From NCBI GenBank assembly GCA_965240325.2, contig OZ251223.1, positions 4,402,001 to 4,466,000 of the forward strand: a stretch of DNA of 64,000 bases. Direction: 5' to 3'. Each line of letters opens with the position of its first letter. The stretch's first letter is position 1. Positions 36,738-48,499 of the stretch are shown here, one piece after another. The notes beneath the pieces were generated by a model. The model was not told the DNA's origin and did no database searches. It worked only from the letters and a program-made list of their open reading frames with translations. Source of the DNA: Rebecca billardiae RCC1528. Its lineage: Eukaryota > Haptophyta. The translations under genes and the position numbers were made by a program.

Positions 36738-37214
36738 CAGGCAATCGCGGGCAATAAGAAGTCAGAGATCTCACGGCTAGTAGTCTCGGTTTCTTAGCCG
36801 TTCGGTAGCCCGAGCGCCTACGGAGTCTTGCAGTTTCTTAGCGCTAGGTCCGCCCGCCGCGCAGGCGCGGGGGGCGGCAGGGGGGCTGAGCCCCCCGCTG
36901 AGTCTTAGGCCCGGCCGGCGAGGCCGAATAAAACTTTTGGGCCATTTTGGAGCAAATTTGGCATGATCTTGCATGGATGCTGCGGCGCACTGGCCAGGAG
37001 TCAGTCATCAGGAGAAGTCGGGACTTGGCCTGTACTCGTAGTCGGGCCGCGCGCCGCGTCCCACGGCGGCACTGCGCCTCGGCGGACCACTCGTGGCAGC
37101 CGCGACGACATCGGACATAGTCCTGGTTTCTTATAGTGTGACTATGCGTATAGCGAACCAGCCAATCGCTAGTCTCAGTTTCTAGGCCAGATCCGCAGAT
37201 AGCAAGCCCCAGTT
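36738..37214. repeat. Dispersed repeat B, copy 2 (rearranged)
   Basis: The 21-mer CAGGCAATCGCGGGCAATAAG lies at 36738-36758 on the plus strand, while the body homologous to 9607-10027 lies inverted at about 36908-37214. The body is shorter than copy 1, lacking a segment of about 110 bp. The relative inversion of tip and body suggests either that this tip motif occurs at both ends of the intact element or that the copy is rearranged. Confidence 0.65.
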
Positions 37215-39194
37215 GCTTAACGTTAGGTGGGTCCCTCCCAACTGGGGCGATGTTCTGGCGCACTCAGAATGGCGTCCTAGATTTCGTCTCTCACCCAGAA
37301 TCGACGCTATAAATGCGTCCCATCGGGGCGGAGCAAAAGTTTCGACCTCAAAACCTACTCCGCGTGCCGTCGCGCGGCCGAGCGCGCGCGCGCCGCGCCA
37401 CTAGTGTCACATAGAGATTTTGCGAAGCGTTACTTGATGGTTATGGTGGCTAGATGGCGACATGCGATCGGAATGACTTATTGGCAACCGTTGACACCCG
37501 ACCGAACCATTTTATGAAGCAAAGAGTGGGGCTCTATGCTGTGCGCGGATACCTCCAACAAACTACAGCAAGATCGAGCAGATTACCCACTTTGTATATA
37601 GCAAATTACCCGTATACAGAACGACGGTTACCCACTTTATATTGACCGTGGATGTGGCTCACTATATATTCAAATTCGTTCCGATATGTGGGTACGTTTG
37701 TTGGGTCATCGAATAGGCGCCGAGCGACGCGGACACAGGCAAACCGGGCCGCAACCGGACTGCCTGCGAGTGGCAGTGTTTGTGGCGGGCTGCGTGCCGA
37801 GGCACGCATCATCGCCCGCCACCGAGCATGCCACCGTCGTCACACGGGAGCCCTCCGCCGTCGAGGCTGGACTATCAGCCAACGCCACCGCCGGAGCTTG
37901 CCGCGCTCGGCGGCTTCCGTGCTCGTACTCCGCGTGTCACCGGTCGTCGTATGCCCACCCGCGTGAGGCCGCCACCAGTCCACGACTACCGCAGCTGCAG
38001 CCCATGCCGTCGACGATACCTCCTACAATCTTCTTGCCAGGCAGCAATACGATAGGTTCACCGACGCTGCTGCTAGGCTGAGAGCACTCAGCCAGTTGGC
38101 CGGCGAGACGTCAGATGGTTCATTGGTTGAGCTGCTGGCCTACAGTAGCCATCACTGAATGGCATCACGTTGCGGCTTCCGCTCGCTCAAGTACACCCAA
38201 CGTGACGACGAGAACGTGCCGGGCAATCATCAGACATGCGTCTGAGGGGTCTACCACGCCTAGCCGTAGATTTGCTGAGTACGAGTCTTCGCAGATAACA
38301 AGCGGAACGAGTGGGACCACCCGATGGCAGGAGCAACAGCGTGGGGTGGCACCCGCGCCTGTCAACGCGACCGCGTTCTGTCAAGAATGGACCCATATCC
38401 TGCGACCACGCTCGAGCACCGCATATTATGCCCACACTCGGCATAGGGAAGGATCGCTGAGCGCCTGCTGCCGCTGTCAAAGGCCCTGCTGATCTTCCTG
38501 GCGCTTGATCGTGCACACGGATGGCAAGTCAGCGTGCTCGATGCACATCGCGGCGGCTTCTCAGCATCCCAAGTCCTCAGTGCACCCATCCCAGGCCTGC
38601 TGGTCGATGATTGGTACCAACCCCCACCAAACACGCCCTCTCGGAAGTCGCCAATCGCTCACATGGCTCCCCGAGAGCCCGGGGCTGGCTGTCGTGCGTT
38701 CTCACGAGCAGCTTGCGCGCAGCCCAATTGTCACCTTCACGGTGCGTAGAGCTGCTCAAGATGGCGGGAGCGTCAAGAGTATGCACATGCCTGATGGTGA
38801 CCCATGCCTCCCGTCGCCTGACCCGCCTGTAGCGAAAAGTGACCCTGCTCGAAGGCACGGGTCGAACACCTGCCGATCGATTCAAGTTGTCTGTACGCGT
38901 CTAGCCGGGCGAGAGTCAAACATGCGGGCACGTGCCAGGCGGGGGATGTGTGACCACGGATCCCATCCGTGAGCACGCGCAAAGCGCTGGAGCGCGCGAT
39001 AGGTGTTGGCAGTAGTCTACCCGACACACGGCGGCTCGGTCGCGCTGGAGAGGCACTCCGACATCGTCGGGAGCGTTCAGATCGGACCTCGGCCGGCGGC
39101 CCGGCGATTTTCCCGAGCCGCGCCCCGCGCGAAAGAAATCCGGCCAGAGAACCCGGTAAATGTTTAAAAGACCGCTGGAAAATCGCCAGGGACC
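37215..39194. other. Decayed sequence, no intact gene
   Basis: Composition is less GC-rich than in the flanking genes. Short protein-like stretches survive in different frames: at about 38010-38158 (+) a frame reading Y-N-L-L-A-R-Q-Q-Y-D-R-F-T-D-A-A and later S-L-V-E-L-L-A-Y then a stop; near 38300-38520 further fragments broken by stops; and an open frame at 38505-38972 without a recognised domain. T-T-A-C-C-C-A-C-T-T-T is repeated at 37583 and 37629. This may be the remains of an older transposon or gene. I cannot identify it. Confidence 0.35.
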
Positions 39195-39199
39195 CACCT

Positions 39200-39536
39200 T
39201 GTCAAGATCCAACGTTACCCGGACTCGCTCTCCCGTGCGTACACACCCGGATCACCAACCGTCACACTACACCAGACTACACCGACATTCATTATCGAGT
39301 CGGGATCATACACGCGCCCATCATGGCCACTTTCCCGACTTACCCGTTGATGGCTATCAGTGCCTCCAGCACAGTCTTAGACGGCTCGGGATTCCTTCCT
39401 CGCCAGGGCAGTTCAGTTCCGTATCGCTTCACTGCACCTCGACTCTCGAGTCGAACTCCAGTCCCTCGGGGCATCCTCGCCCCCCTCGTCACGCTCTCGG
39501 GCCTCACGGCCCTGTCGCTCTCTTCACCCTTTGACA
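39200..39536 (+). repeat. 5' LTR of the Copia element
   Basis: 337 bp, TGTCAAGATCC to CCCTTTGACA. It contains an ATG (39323) in frame with the polyprotein. Confidence 0.96.
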
Positions 39537-42500
39537 TGGCGGAGCCGCCGGGTGGCGACATGCGTGACCAGCTCCCGCCGCGAGCTCTCGTCCTCAAGCC
39601 GCAGGACCTCCGCACGGCCATCTCCGTTCTTGTGGTCATGGTCACGTCGAAGCCGGACATGGACGTCGCGCTCGCGTTCTCCAACCCGTCCTCGCCCCTC
39701 GAGCCGGGCAAGGACGATACCGGCGCGGACAAGCCCATCGTCTGCCCCCCGTCCACCGCCGCCGCCACCATCCAGGCCAAGCAGCTGCGCACGCAGGCTT
39801 TCATCGTGCAGTTGCTTCTCAAGGCGGTCGCTCCTCGCATCCTCGACCCGATCATCGCGCAGTTGCAGCACTCTGGTCTCGGGCTCGAGCTGTCTCATCT
39901 CGTCAACGCGCTCAACGTGCGCTGCAACAGCTCCCGCCCCTCCTCGCTCGTCGCCAAGCTGTACGCCCTGCTCTCGATCAAACTGTCGCCGAGCGAGAGC
40001 TTCCACGCCTTTGCTGCCCGCGTGATGTCCAACGCCACGGAGCTGCGCGGCGTCGAGATCAAGGACGACATCTTCACGCTCGTCGTGATCCTCGTGAACC
40101 TCTACGGCCGCAACCCGTCCTTCGTCAGCTCGGTGATCGCGACGATGAACGACCAGCCCATCTCGGTGGAGGATCTCATCGAGCGCGTGCACGATCTCGA
40201 CCGCGTCGCCGCCGCCGCCAACGGCACGAACCCCAACCGCCAGGCCGTCAACGCGCTCACCTCCAAGGGCCAGCCCGGCGCATCCATGCCTCCTACCCCG
40301 TGCAAGTACTGCGGCGGCATGCACTGGAACCGCGACTGCCCGAACCGCCCCCAGACGTCCACCTCGCGCTCCTCGGGCGCGACGCCCGCAGCCGACGCTC
40401 GCTCCGGCGGCGCGCGCCGCCCGACTCACAAGTCCAACAAGCTCCAGCGCGTGCCCTCCGCGCCCTCGCAGTCGCAGCCGCAGCCGACGCCGCAGCGGGC
40501 GAAGCCGTCGGCGACCACGACGCGCGTGCGGCTCATCCAGGACGGCACGCCGACGCTCAACGCCATCTCCATCTCGGGCTCGGCGTCAGGCCCCAACTCG
40601 CAGCCGGCGGCGACCGACGCCGACGCGCCGCCGCCGCCGCCCGCCAACTCGCAGCCGCCCGCCGACTCGCCGCTGTCGCGGGCGCGCTTCAACTCGCTGC
40701 CGACGCTCGTCCTCACGCCGTCGTCGCGGCAGCCCGCCGGCGCGCCGCCGCCGCCGCCGGCGCCCGCCAACTCGCCGCCGCCCGCCGACCCGCAGCTGTC
40801 GCGGGCGCACTCCAACTCGCAGCCGGCGCTCACCAACACGCCGCCGCTGCCGCCGCTTGCCGACTCGCAGCAGCCGGCGCTGTCGCTCATCGACCAGCAG
40901 CCGGCGCTCTACTCGCCGCCGCCGCCACTGTTCGACCCGCCGACGCAGGCCAGCTCGCCGCCGCCGCCCTTCGGCCCGCCGTCGCCGCCGACGCAGGTCG
41001 ACTCGCCGTCGCCGCCGGCGTCTGAGGCCGGCTCCCCGATCCAGCTCGCGACGGCGGCCGAGCTCGAGCGCGGCCAGAATGTGCTCATCATGGCGTTGCG
41101 CCAGTCCATCCGCAAGCCCGCCTCCTACGAGCCGTTCCACCTCAAGCCGTTCCGTCTCGCCAACCCCCCGGACGACCGCGACGACTCCGCCTCCGACTCG
41201 GCCTCGGAGACGGACGATGAGCTGCCGGACCTTGTCCCGTGCACTCCCTCGTCCACGACCTCGGCTTCGGACGCGGCCTCGGACACGTCCGACGACTGCC
41301 CCAGCCTGGACGACGTCTCCACCGCGGGCAACTACACCTACCCGCTCGGCCACCTCGGCCAGCTCGCCGGAGAGCCGCTCACGCTCAGCCCGTACGAGTT
41401 CCTCGCCGCAGCCGCCGCGGCCGAGGCCGAGATCCATCGCGCACGGTCTTTCGGTGACGCCGGCGCCTACATCGATGACCTGATCGTCCGGTACGAGCCG
41501 CCGCCGCCGCGGTTCAAGCACGAGGGTCGGCTCCGCGCGCTCTTCAAGTCCTCGCACGGTGCCTTCCTCTTCCTCGTCGCGCTCGCCGTCCTCGCCATCA
41601 TCTCGATCCTCACCGCGGTCACCTGCTGCGCCCGCACCGGCCCGCCCATCATCTGCGGCGTCTCCCGCTCGTTTGACCCGATCAACCCGACCTGCATCCA
41701 GCAGCCGTTGCTCGCCGATCCGGAGGAGATTGAGAACGTGCACTCGACGATCTCCTTCGCCATCGGCACGCCGTTCACAGGCGACATCGCCCAGGCGAGC
41801 ATCTCGATCATGATCGACACCGGCGCGGACACCACCATCGCCTCGACCGCGTTCTCTCGGTTTGCCGCCAAGTCCTTCCGCCAGTTCTCGGAGGCGCGCG
41901 CGGCGAACGGCACGCGGATCAAGATCAACACCTCGGCCTCGTTCGCCCTCGGCATGCGCTCGATCGACGGCGACCTCATCACGCTGCCGCTCATGGACGT
42001 CCCGCTCTCTCCAGACGTCCCGGGCTTCTACATGAGCGACACTTGGCTGACCCGCCTCGGCATCTCGTTCATCTCGCTCGCGGCGCCGACCACCTTCATG
42101 TCCGGCGCCACCCCGATCCACGCGCAGGGCGGCCGGTACCTGCTGTACGGCGACAAGCTCGTTCCTCTGCACGGCCGCGATCTCGCATGCGCCGTCTTCA
42201 TCCCGGACGACGACTCGCCGTCGCCCACCATCGCCGCGTCCGGCCTCCACGTGCCGCCCGCCCCGCTCCAGTCCTCGCTGCCGCCGCCGCCGGCGCAGCC
42301 GCCCACGCCCGACGGCGCTCTCGTCATCGTGACCATGGACCAGGCCTCGCAGACCGCCGACCTCGCGCCGGACGACGACACGTTCTGCGACGAGTGCTGC
42401 GTCGAGTTCAAGGACACCGACGAGCTCTCGCGCGTCGCTCACCTCCGGCTCGGCCACGCTCACGCAGCTGCCGTCAACCGCACGCTCGCCGCATCCAAGC

Positions 42501-45258
42501 ACCTCGGCGCGCGCAACCTCAAGTCGGACTGCTCGTGCGCGCTCGCCAAGATGAAGCGCAACTCGTTCACGTCCACGTCGCCCCGCTCGGAGAAGGCGTT
42601 CGTGCTCGTCCATGTCGACGTCGCCGGCTACGTCGACGGCAAGTTCATCGTGAGCCCGGACGATTTTGCCAAGTTCTACGTGATGGTGTTTGTCGACGAC
42701 TACACCCGGGCCGGCTTCATCTACTTCCTCGACCGCCGCTCGGACGCACCGGAGGCGATGCGACGCTTCATCGACGACATGTCGGTCTACGGCCACACCG
42801 TCAGCCGCTTCCGCGTCGACGGCGCCCCCGAGCTCAACTCGACCGACTGGGAGGGCATCTGCCGCGCCCACGGCATCGCCCCCAACCAGGTCACGCCGCC
42901 CGACACGCCGCAGCACAACCCGATCGCCGAGCGCTTCATCCAGACGCTCTTCAACGCGGCGCGCTCGATCCTGTTCCACTCCAAGCTGCGCATCGACGCC
43001 TACGCCAAGGACGCGCTGCGCCACGCCGCGTACATCATCCGCCGCATCGCCACGCCGGTGACGTTCGACAAGACGCCGTTCGAGCTGCTGCGCGGCTTCC
43101 CGCCAGATCTCGCTCAGCTGCGTGTCTTCGGCTGCGTCGCCTACGTCGTGCCGCCGAACACGCACTTCAAGAAGCTCGACCCGCGCGCCGTCATGGGCGT
43201 CTACGTCGGCCACGGCGACGACGGCCACATGGTGAACGTCCCGCCCAAGAACCGCACGCGCTACACGAAGGCGATCATCGTACGCGTGCCCGGCGACGGC
43301 CAGATCGTCCCGGACATGTTCATCATCTCGCACCACGTGCGCTTCGACGAGGACACGCTCTACGTCGACCACCCCGACGCCGCTCACATCGCGCGCGACC
43401 CGCTCGCCGCCGCGCCGCAGCTGCCGCCGACGTCGCCGCCGCTCGACCTCCATGCTGCCGATGTGGGTAATGGGGGAAGTTCCCACGGCGCCGTCCGGCG
43501 CCGCGATGGCGCTGGCGCATTCGGACACGCTGAGCGGGTGGGGGACGCACCGCACGCCTACGTCGGAGACGCTGACGACGACGCCGCCGGCGCCGAGGAC
43601 CCCCTCGATGTCGACAACGCGCTCAACGACGACGACCCGCCCTCATCTCGCACGCGCGCGCGCGCACACGTCAACTCGGTCGCGTCGCCGACTTACTCCA
43701 AGCTGCCGCGCATCTACGCGCTCCTGCTCGCCATCGGACTCTCGGACACGCCGACGGCGGTGCAAGCACTCAACGGCCCGCATGCGACGCAGTTCGCCGC
43801 CGCTCTCGACGCCGAGTACGCCTCCATCCTGGCCAACGACACGTGGGTGGAGGTGCGCCCGTGTTCAACATCAAGCGCGACAAGAAGGGCAACATCAAGC
43901 GGTTCAAGGCCCGCGTCGTGGGCAAGGGCTTCACGCAGATCGAGGGCATCGACTACGACGAGACCTTCTCCTCGGTCGTCCGCTACGAGACCCTCAAGAT
44001 GATCATCGCCATCGCCGCGGCCAAGCAGCGCCGCCTCTTCCACGGCGACTTCACGACGGCGTACCTCAACGCGCCGATCGACTACGAGATCTACCTCGAG
44101 CTGCCGCTCGGGTACAAGCCGAAGAAGAAGGGCGACGTCGTGCTGCGCCTCCTCAAGAGCCTCTACGGTCTCAAGCAGTCCGGCCGCAACTGGCGTCTCA
44201 TGATCGACGACTGGATGAAGGAGTACGGGTTCGCGCAGAGCCAGGCCGACCCGTGCCTCTATGTCCTCAACACGCAGTCGGGCATCATCGCCGTGTGCAT
44301 CTACGTGGACGACATGCTCATCCTCGACGACAGCGACGACCCGACCGCCTGCGACAACTTCATCTCGAAGATCACATCCTCGTACAAGATGACCATCACG
44401 GCCGACATCGACGGCTACCTGTCGGCCACGCTCACGCGATCCAAGGACGGCATCATGGTGACCGTCACCAAGAACATCCTCGAGCTCCTCGAGAAGACGG
44501 GCTTCATGAACTGCAACACGTCCGACACGCCGATGACCGAGGGCCTCAAGCTCGGCCCGTGCTCCGAGTCAGACGCGCTCGACGCGGAGACGACGACGTT
44601 CTTCCGCTCCGTGGTCGGCTCGCTCATCCACATCACGCAGTTTCGCCCGGACATCGCCTACGCCGTCGGCACGCTCACCCACTTCATGTCCAAGCCGGGC
44701 AAGAAGCACCTCGAGGCTGCCAAGCGCGTCATCCGCTACCTCGCCGGCACGCCGAACCACGGCCTCTTCTTCCGCTCGGGCTCGGACGTCATGCTCGTCG
44801 CGTACGTGGACGCCGACTACGCCAACGACCTCCACGACGAGCGCAAGTCTGTCACCGGCTACGTGATGCACCTCTGCGGCTCGACGGTGAGCGGCCGCCG
44901 CGAGAAGCAGCGCACGACGGCTCTGAGCTCGACCGAAGCTGAGTACATGGCCGTCACCTCCGCCGGCAAGGAGATCATCTTCATGCGCAAGCTGCTCACC
45001 GACCTCGGCTACCCGCAGCTCGCGCCGACCAAGCTCTTCGAGGACAACAAGGCGGTGGTGGACCTCACGGACAACGAGAAGTACCACAACCGCACCAAGC
45101 ACATCGACGTCCAGTACCACTGGAACCGTCAGCACGCCCGCGCCGGCACCTTCAAGCTCTTCTTGATCCCCGGCACCGAGAACCCGGCCGACATCATGAC
45201 CAAGCCGCTCGGCCCGGCCGCCTTCCTCAAACTTCGTGCTCAGATCCTGGGCATGTAA
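39536..45258 (+). pseudogene. Copia gag-pol polyprotein, frame broken between integrase and reverse transcriptase
   Basis: The frame opens from the ATG at 39536, whose A is the last base of the LTR, or from 39323 inside it. Gag ends with a zinc knuckle C-K-Y-C-G-G-M-H-W-N-R-D-C (40301-40339; three residues, not four, between the second Cys and His). A long Pro/Ser linker and a strongly hydrophobic helix (about 41560-41630) follow, then protease D-T-G-A (41816), integrase D, D, E (V-H-V-D-V-A-G, R-V-D-G-A-P-E, N-P-I-A-E-R), a frame change at about 43850-43880, reverse transcriptase with Y-V-D-D (44302), and RNase H (Y-V-D-A-D-Y, S-S-T-E-A-E-Y) with stop at 45256-45258. At the break, the usual segment linking the integrase tail to the reverse transcriptase start is partly missing, so a small deletion is more likely than programmed frameshifting. 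Otherwise the coding region looks intact. Confidence 0.92.
39537..39554 (+). promoter_or_regulatory. Putative primer-binding site
   Basis: TGGCGGAGCCGCCGGGTG begins at the first base after the LTR, and TGG matches the CCA end of a tRNA primer. Which tRNA primes is not determined. It is not the initiator-Met type common in plant Copia elements. Confidence 0.6.
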
Positions 45259-45511
45259 GGCCTCGCCGCATACACGAAGTCCCAGTGCTACATCGGTCGC
45301 CGCTCGTCGGACGCACATTGACCTCACGCTGTCTCTTCTGAACGGAGACGCTGCCGGCACCGACTCGCCCGACTTCTACATCGTCTACTCGGACAACCGC
45401 TCCGACGCATGCATCCCATACGGCAACATCGCATCATCTACAATCACACGATGGTCACACGTCTACACCCAGTCCCTTCGGGTCGACCAGGTTTCGTACG
45501 ACCACCGCTGC

Positions 45512-45524
45512 GATTGGGTGGGGG
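45512..45524 (+). promoter_or_regulatory. Polypurine tract
   Basis: GATTGGGTGGGGG ends at the base before the 3' LTR, the expected position for plus-strand priming. Confidence 0.75.
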
Positions 45525-45861
45525 TGTCAAGATCCAACGTTACCCGGACTCGCTCTCCCGTGCGTACACACCCGGATCACCAACCGTCACACTACACCAG
45601 ACTACACCGACATTCATTATCGAGTCGGGATCATACACGCGCCCATCATGGCCACTTTCCCGACTTACCCGTTGATGGCTATCAGTGCCTCCAGCACAGT
45701 CTTAGACGGCTCGGGATTCCTTCCTCGCCAGGGCAGTTCAGTTCCGTATCGCTTCACTGCACCTCGAGTCGAACTCGGAACTCCAGTCCCTCGGGGCATC
45801 CTCGCCCCCCTCGTCACGCTCTCGGGCCTCACGGCCCTGTCGCTCTCTTCACCCTTTGACA
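45525..45861 (+). repeat. 3' LTR of the Copia element
   Basis: 337 bp, TGTCAAGATCC to CCCTTTGACA. It differs from the 5' LTR mainly in the patch around 45763-45785. Confidence 0.96.
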
Positions 45862-46855
<994 letters not shown>

Positions 46856-48049
46856 CTACGAGTCGTGCTGATGCGACGGCAGCGGCACTGCGCGCAGCCG
46901 CTGCAGCTCGATCAGCTTCGCCACGGCTGGCTGCTGCTCCTCCTCGTCCAGCGCTCGCCGGACGGCGCGGCTGCGCCTGCGCCAGCGCAGGTAGAGCGCG
47001 CCGCAGAAGAGCAGCAGCAGCACGCCGCCCAGCGCGCCCTCCGCGAGGCCCGCGGGGAGCGTGGCCGCGGCTGCGCCGATGGTGCGCCGCACGCACGCGG
47101 GCGTGACGCCGCTGCCGCGGCACGGCAGCGCGCCGCCGCGGGCGCACTCGACCGGCGCGAGCGCGCGCGCCGCAGGGGCGTCGAGGTACTCGTCGATGAA
47201 GCGCTCCATGGTGAGCGGGGCGATGCGCAGGATGTAGGCGAGCGCGTGCGTGTCCGAGAAGTCGACGCACTGCGCGGCCGACGCCCGGCGGGGCGAGTCC
47301 GGGCACCACGAGTCGAGCGCGCTGAACGCGCGGAACGCCTCCGCCCACGCGCAGCCCAGCCACGAGCGGAGCGCGGCCGGCTCGAAGCGCGCGGGCACGG
47401 GGCGGAGGCAGCCGTCGCAGGCGGGGTCGCGCGTGGGGCGCTGGAGCGCGGCGTTCCCGTCGTCGATCGTGACATAGTCGGCGCGCGATCTCACGTACTG
47501 CAGGGCGGCGGCGCTGGCGTGCGCCTCGTTCCACGCCGAGTGCTGCACGACGTGGACGCAGCCGCTCGCGCCGGCCAGCCGCGCCTCGAGCCTCGCCAAC
47601 GCCAGCGCGGTGAAGTCCGACTGCCCGCCCTCCTTGACGTACACGGCGCCTCCCGCGGACACGGCGCGCGCCCAGCGCGCGCCGACAGCGTCCCCCGCCT
47701 CCGCTCGCAGCCGCGCCGTCTCCGCGGCCGCGTCGTCGCCCAGCTCGGCGCTGGCTCCCGCGCGCAAGAAGCCCCCCGCCGTGCCCCACACCGCGCCCAG
47801 CACGCGCTCGCACGCTGCCTGCTGGAAGAGGCGCGCGTTGGCGGCGCCAAACGTGCCGCCCACCGCGAGCGCGTGCTCGCGCAGCCACGCGGCGCCGTGG
47901 CGGAGCTCGAGAATGGAGCGGTCGGCCACGGCGCTCTCAAAGTCGTCTGGGTCGGGGGCGCAGTCGTAGTGCAGGCTGATCACGTCGACGCCGGGGTGGA
48001 AAGCATCGGGCCAGGTACCGTTGCACGCGCCGGGCGTCGAGCCCGCCAT
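46856..48049 (-). CDS. Single-pass membrane protein with large N-terminal domain, function unknown
   Basis: The protein has 397 residues from the ATG at 48047-48049. An ordered N-terminal region of about 330 residues opens with H-P-G-V-D-V-I-S-L-H-Y-D-C-A-P-D-P-D-D-F, then has G-G-T-F-G-A-A-N, A-V-Y-V-K-E-G-G-Q-S-D-F-T, V-V-Q-H-S-A-W-N-E and D-Y-V-T-I-D-D-G-N-A. These compact motifs look like a conserved, possibly catalytic domain. The acidic D-x-x-x-D-P-D-D cluster recalls metal-binding motifs of nucleoside-hydrolase-like proteins, but I cannot claim membership. Cysteine pairs (C-D-G-C) suggest a secretory-side domain. A helix near residues 340-358 (G-V-L-L-L-L-F-C-G-A-L-Y-L) and a basic R-W-R-R-R-S-R follow, with a short cytosolic tail. 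No cleaved signal peptide is visible, so an upstream exon may be missing. Confidence 0.7.
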   Translation of the reverse strand: MAGSTPGACNGTWPDAFHPGVDVISLHYDCAPDPDDFESAVADRSILELRHGAAWLREHALAVGGTFGAANARLFQQAACERVLGAVWGTAGGFLRAGASAELGDDAAAETARLRAEAGDAVGARWARAVSAGGAVYVKEGGQSDFTALALARLEARLAGASGCVHVVQHSAWNEAHASAAALQYVRSRADYVTIDDGNAALQRPTRDPACDGCLRPVPARFEPAALRSWLGCAWAEAFRAFSALDSWCPDSPRRASAAQCVDFSDTHALAYILRIAPLTMERFIDEYLDAPAARALAPVECARGGALPCRGSGVTPACVRRTIGAAAATLPAGLAEGALGGVLLLLFCGALYLRWRRRSRAVRRALDEEEQQPAVAKLIELQRLRAVPLPSHQHDS

Positions 48050-48232
48050 CGGTATCGCTCAGTCCTGCCGCTCGGGGACCAGCTGCGGGCGGAGGCCGAG
48101 ACGAGAGTGCGTGCCCGTTCGCCGTTCGCCGGATGGCTGGGTCCAGCGCCAAGCGGCAAACGCCGAACGCGCCGAAACTGGACGGCAGTCGGCACCATCG
48201 GCCGGCGCGGCGTGCCGAGCGGCTGCGCGGCG

Positions 48233-48499
48233 ATGGTGGAGCACAGCATGCCGCCCCTTCTCCTGCCAGCGGAATGCGTGCGCATCATCGCCGAGAAGGC
48301 CGACGGCGTGGTCACCCTCCGCGCCGTCTCGGAGCTGACCAAGAGCCACCGGGCAGCTGTCGCTGACGTGGGCGTGGTGAATTGCCGCCGCTGCTCGCAG
48401 CTGCGGCTGGACAGCGTGCAATGGGCGCGCACGTGCAGCTTCCACGGGTGTTCGGGCTGGACATGCGCTGCCGATATGACGCGGTACCTGGCATCATGA
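48233..48499 (+). CDS. Small F-box-like protein with C-terminal cysteines
   Basis: This is an 88-codon frame from the ATG at 48233. The N-terminus (L-L-P-A-E-C-V-R-I-I-A-E-K-A-D, then L-R-A-V-S-E-L-T-K-S-H-R) has the hydrophobic spacing of an F-box. The C-terminal half has paired cysteines (N-C-R-R-C, T-C-S-F-H-G-C, W-T-C). F-box proteins link substrates to SCF ubiquitin ligases, but this one would be short, so it may be a truncated gene or have further exons. It is divergent from the 397-residue membrane-protein gene, 183 bp between start codons. Confidence 0.4.
   Translation: MVEHSMPPLLLPAECVRIIAEKADGVVTLRAVSELTKSHRAAVADVGVVNCRRCSQLRLDSVQWARTCSFHGCSGWTCAADMTRYLAS

Larger units (their letters stand above)
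39200..45861 (+). mobile_element. Ty1/Copia LTR retrotransposon, nearly complete
   Basis: The two LTRs (39200-39536 and 45525-45861) are both 337 bp, start TG and end CA, and are nearly identical apart from a small rearranged patch near 39437-39460. Perfect 5-bp target duplications CACCT flank it (39195-39199 and 45862-45866). A primer-binding site starting TGG directly follows the 5' LTR, and a G-rich polypurine tract precedes the 3' LTR. Domain order gag, protease, integrase, reverse transcriptase, RNase H defines the Copia order. The right flank directly abuts a repeat-B end motif (45883-45903). Near-identical LTRs mean a recent insertion. Confidence 0.97.

Noticed and set aside
43840-43890. 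Programmed frameshift in the Copia element
   Set aside because: Part of the conserved linker is missing at the break and no slippery heptamer is visible; deletion is simpler.
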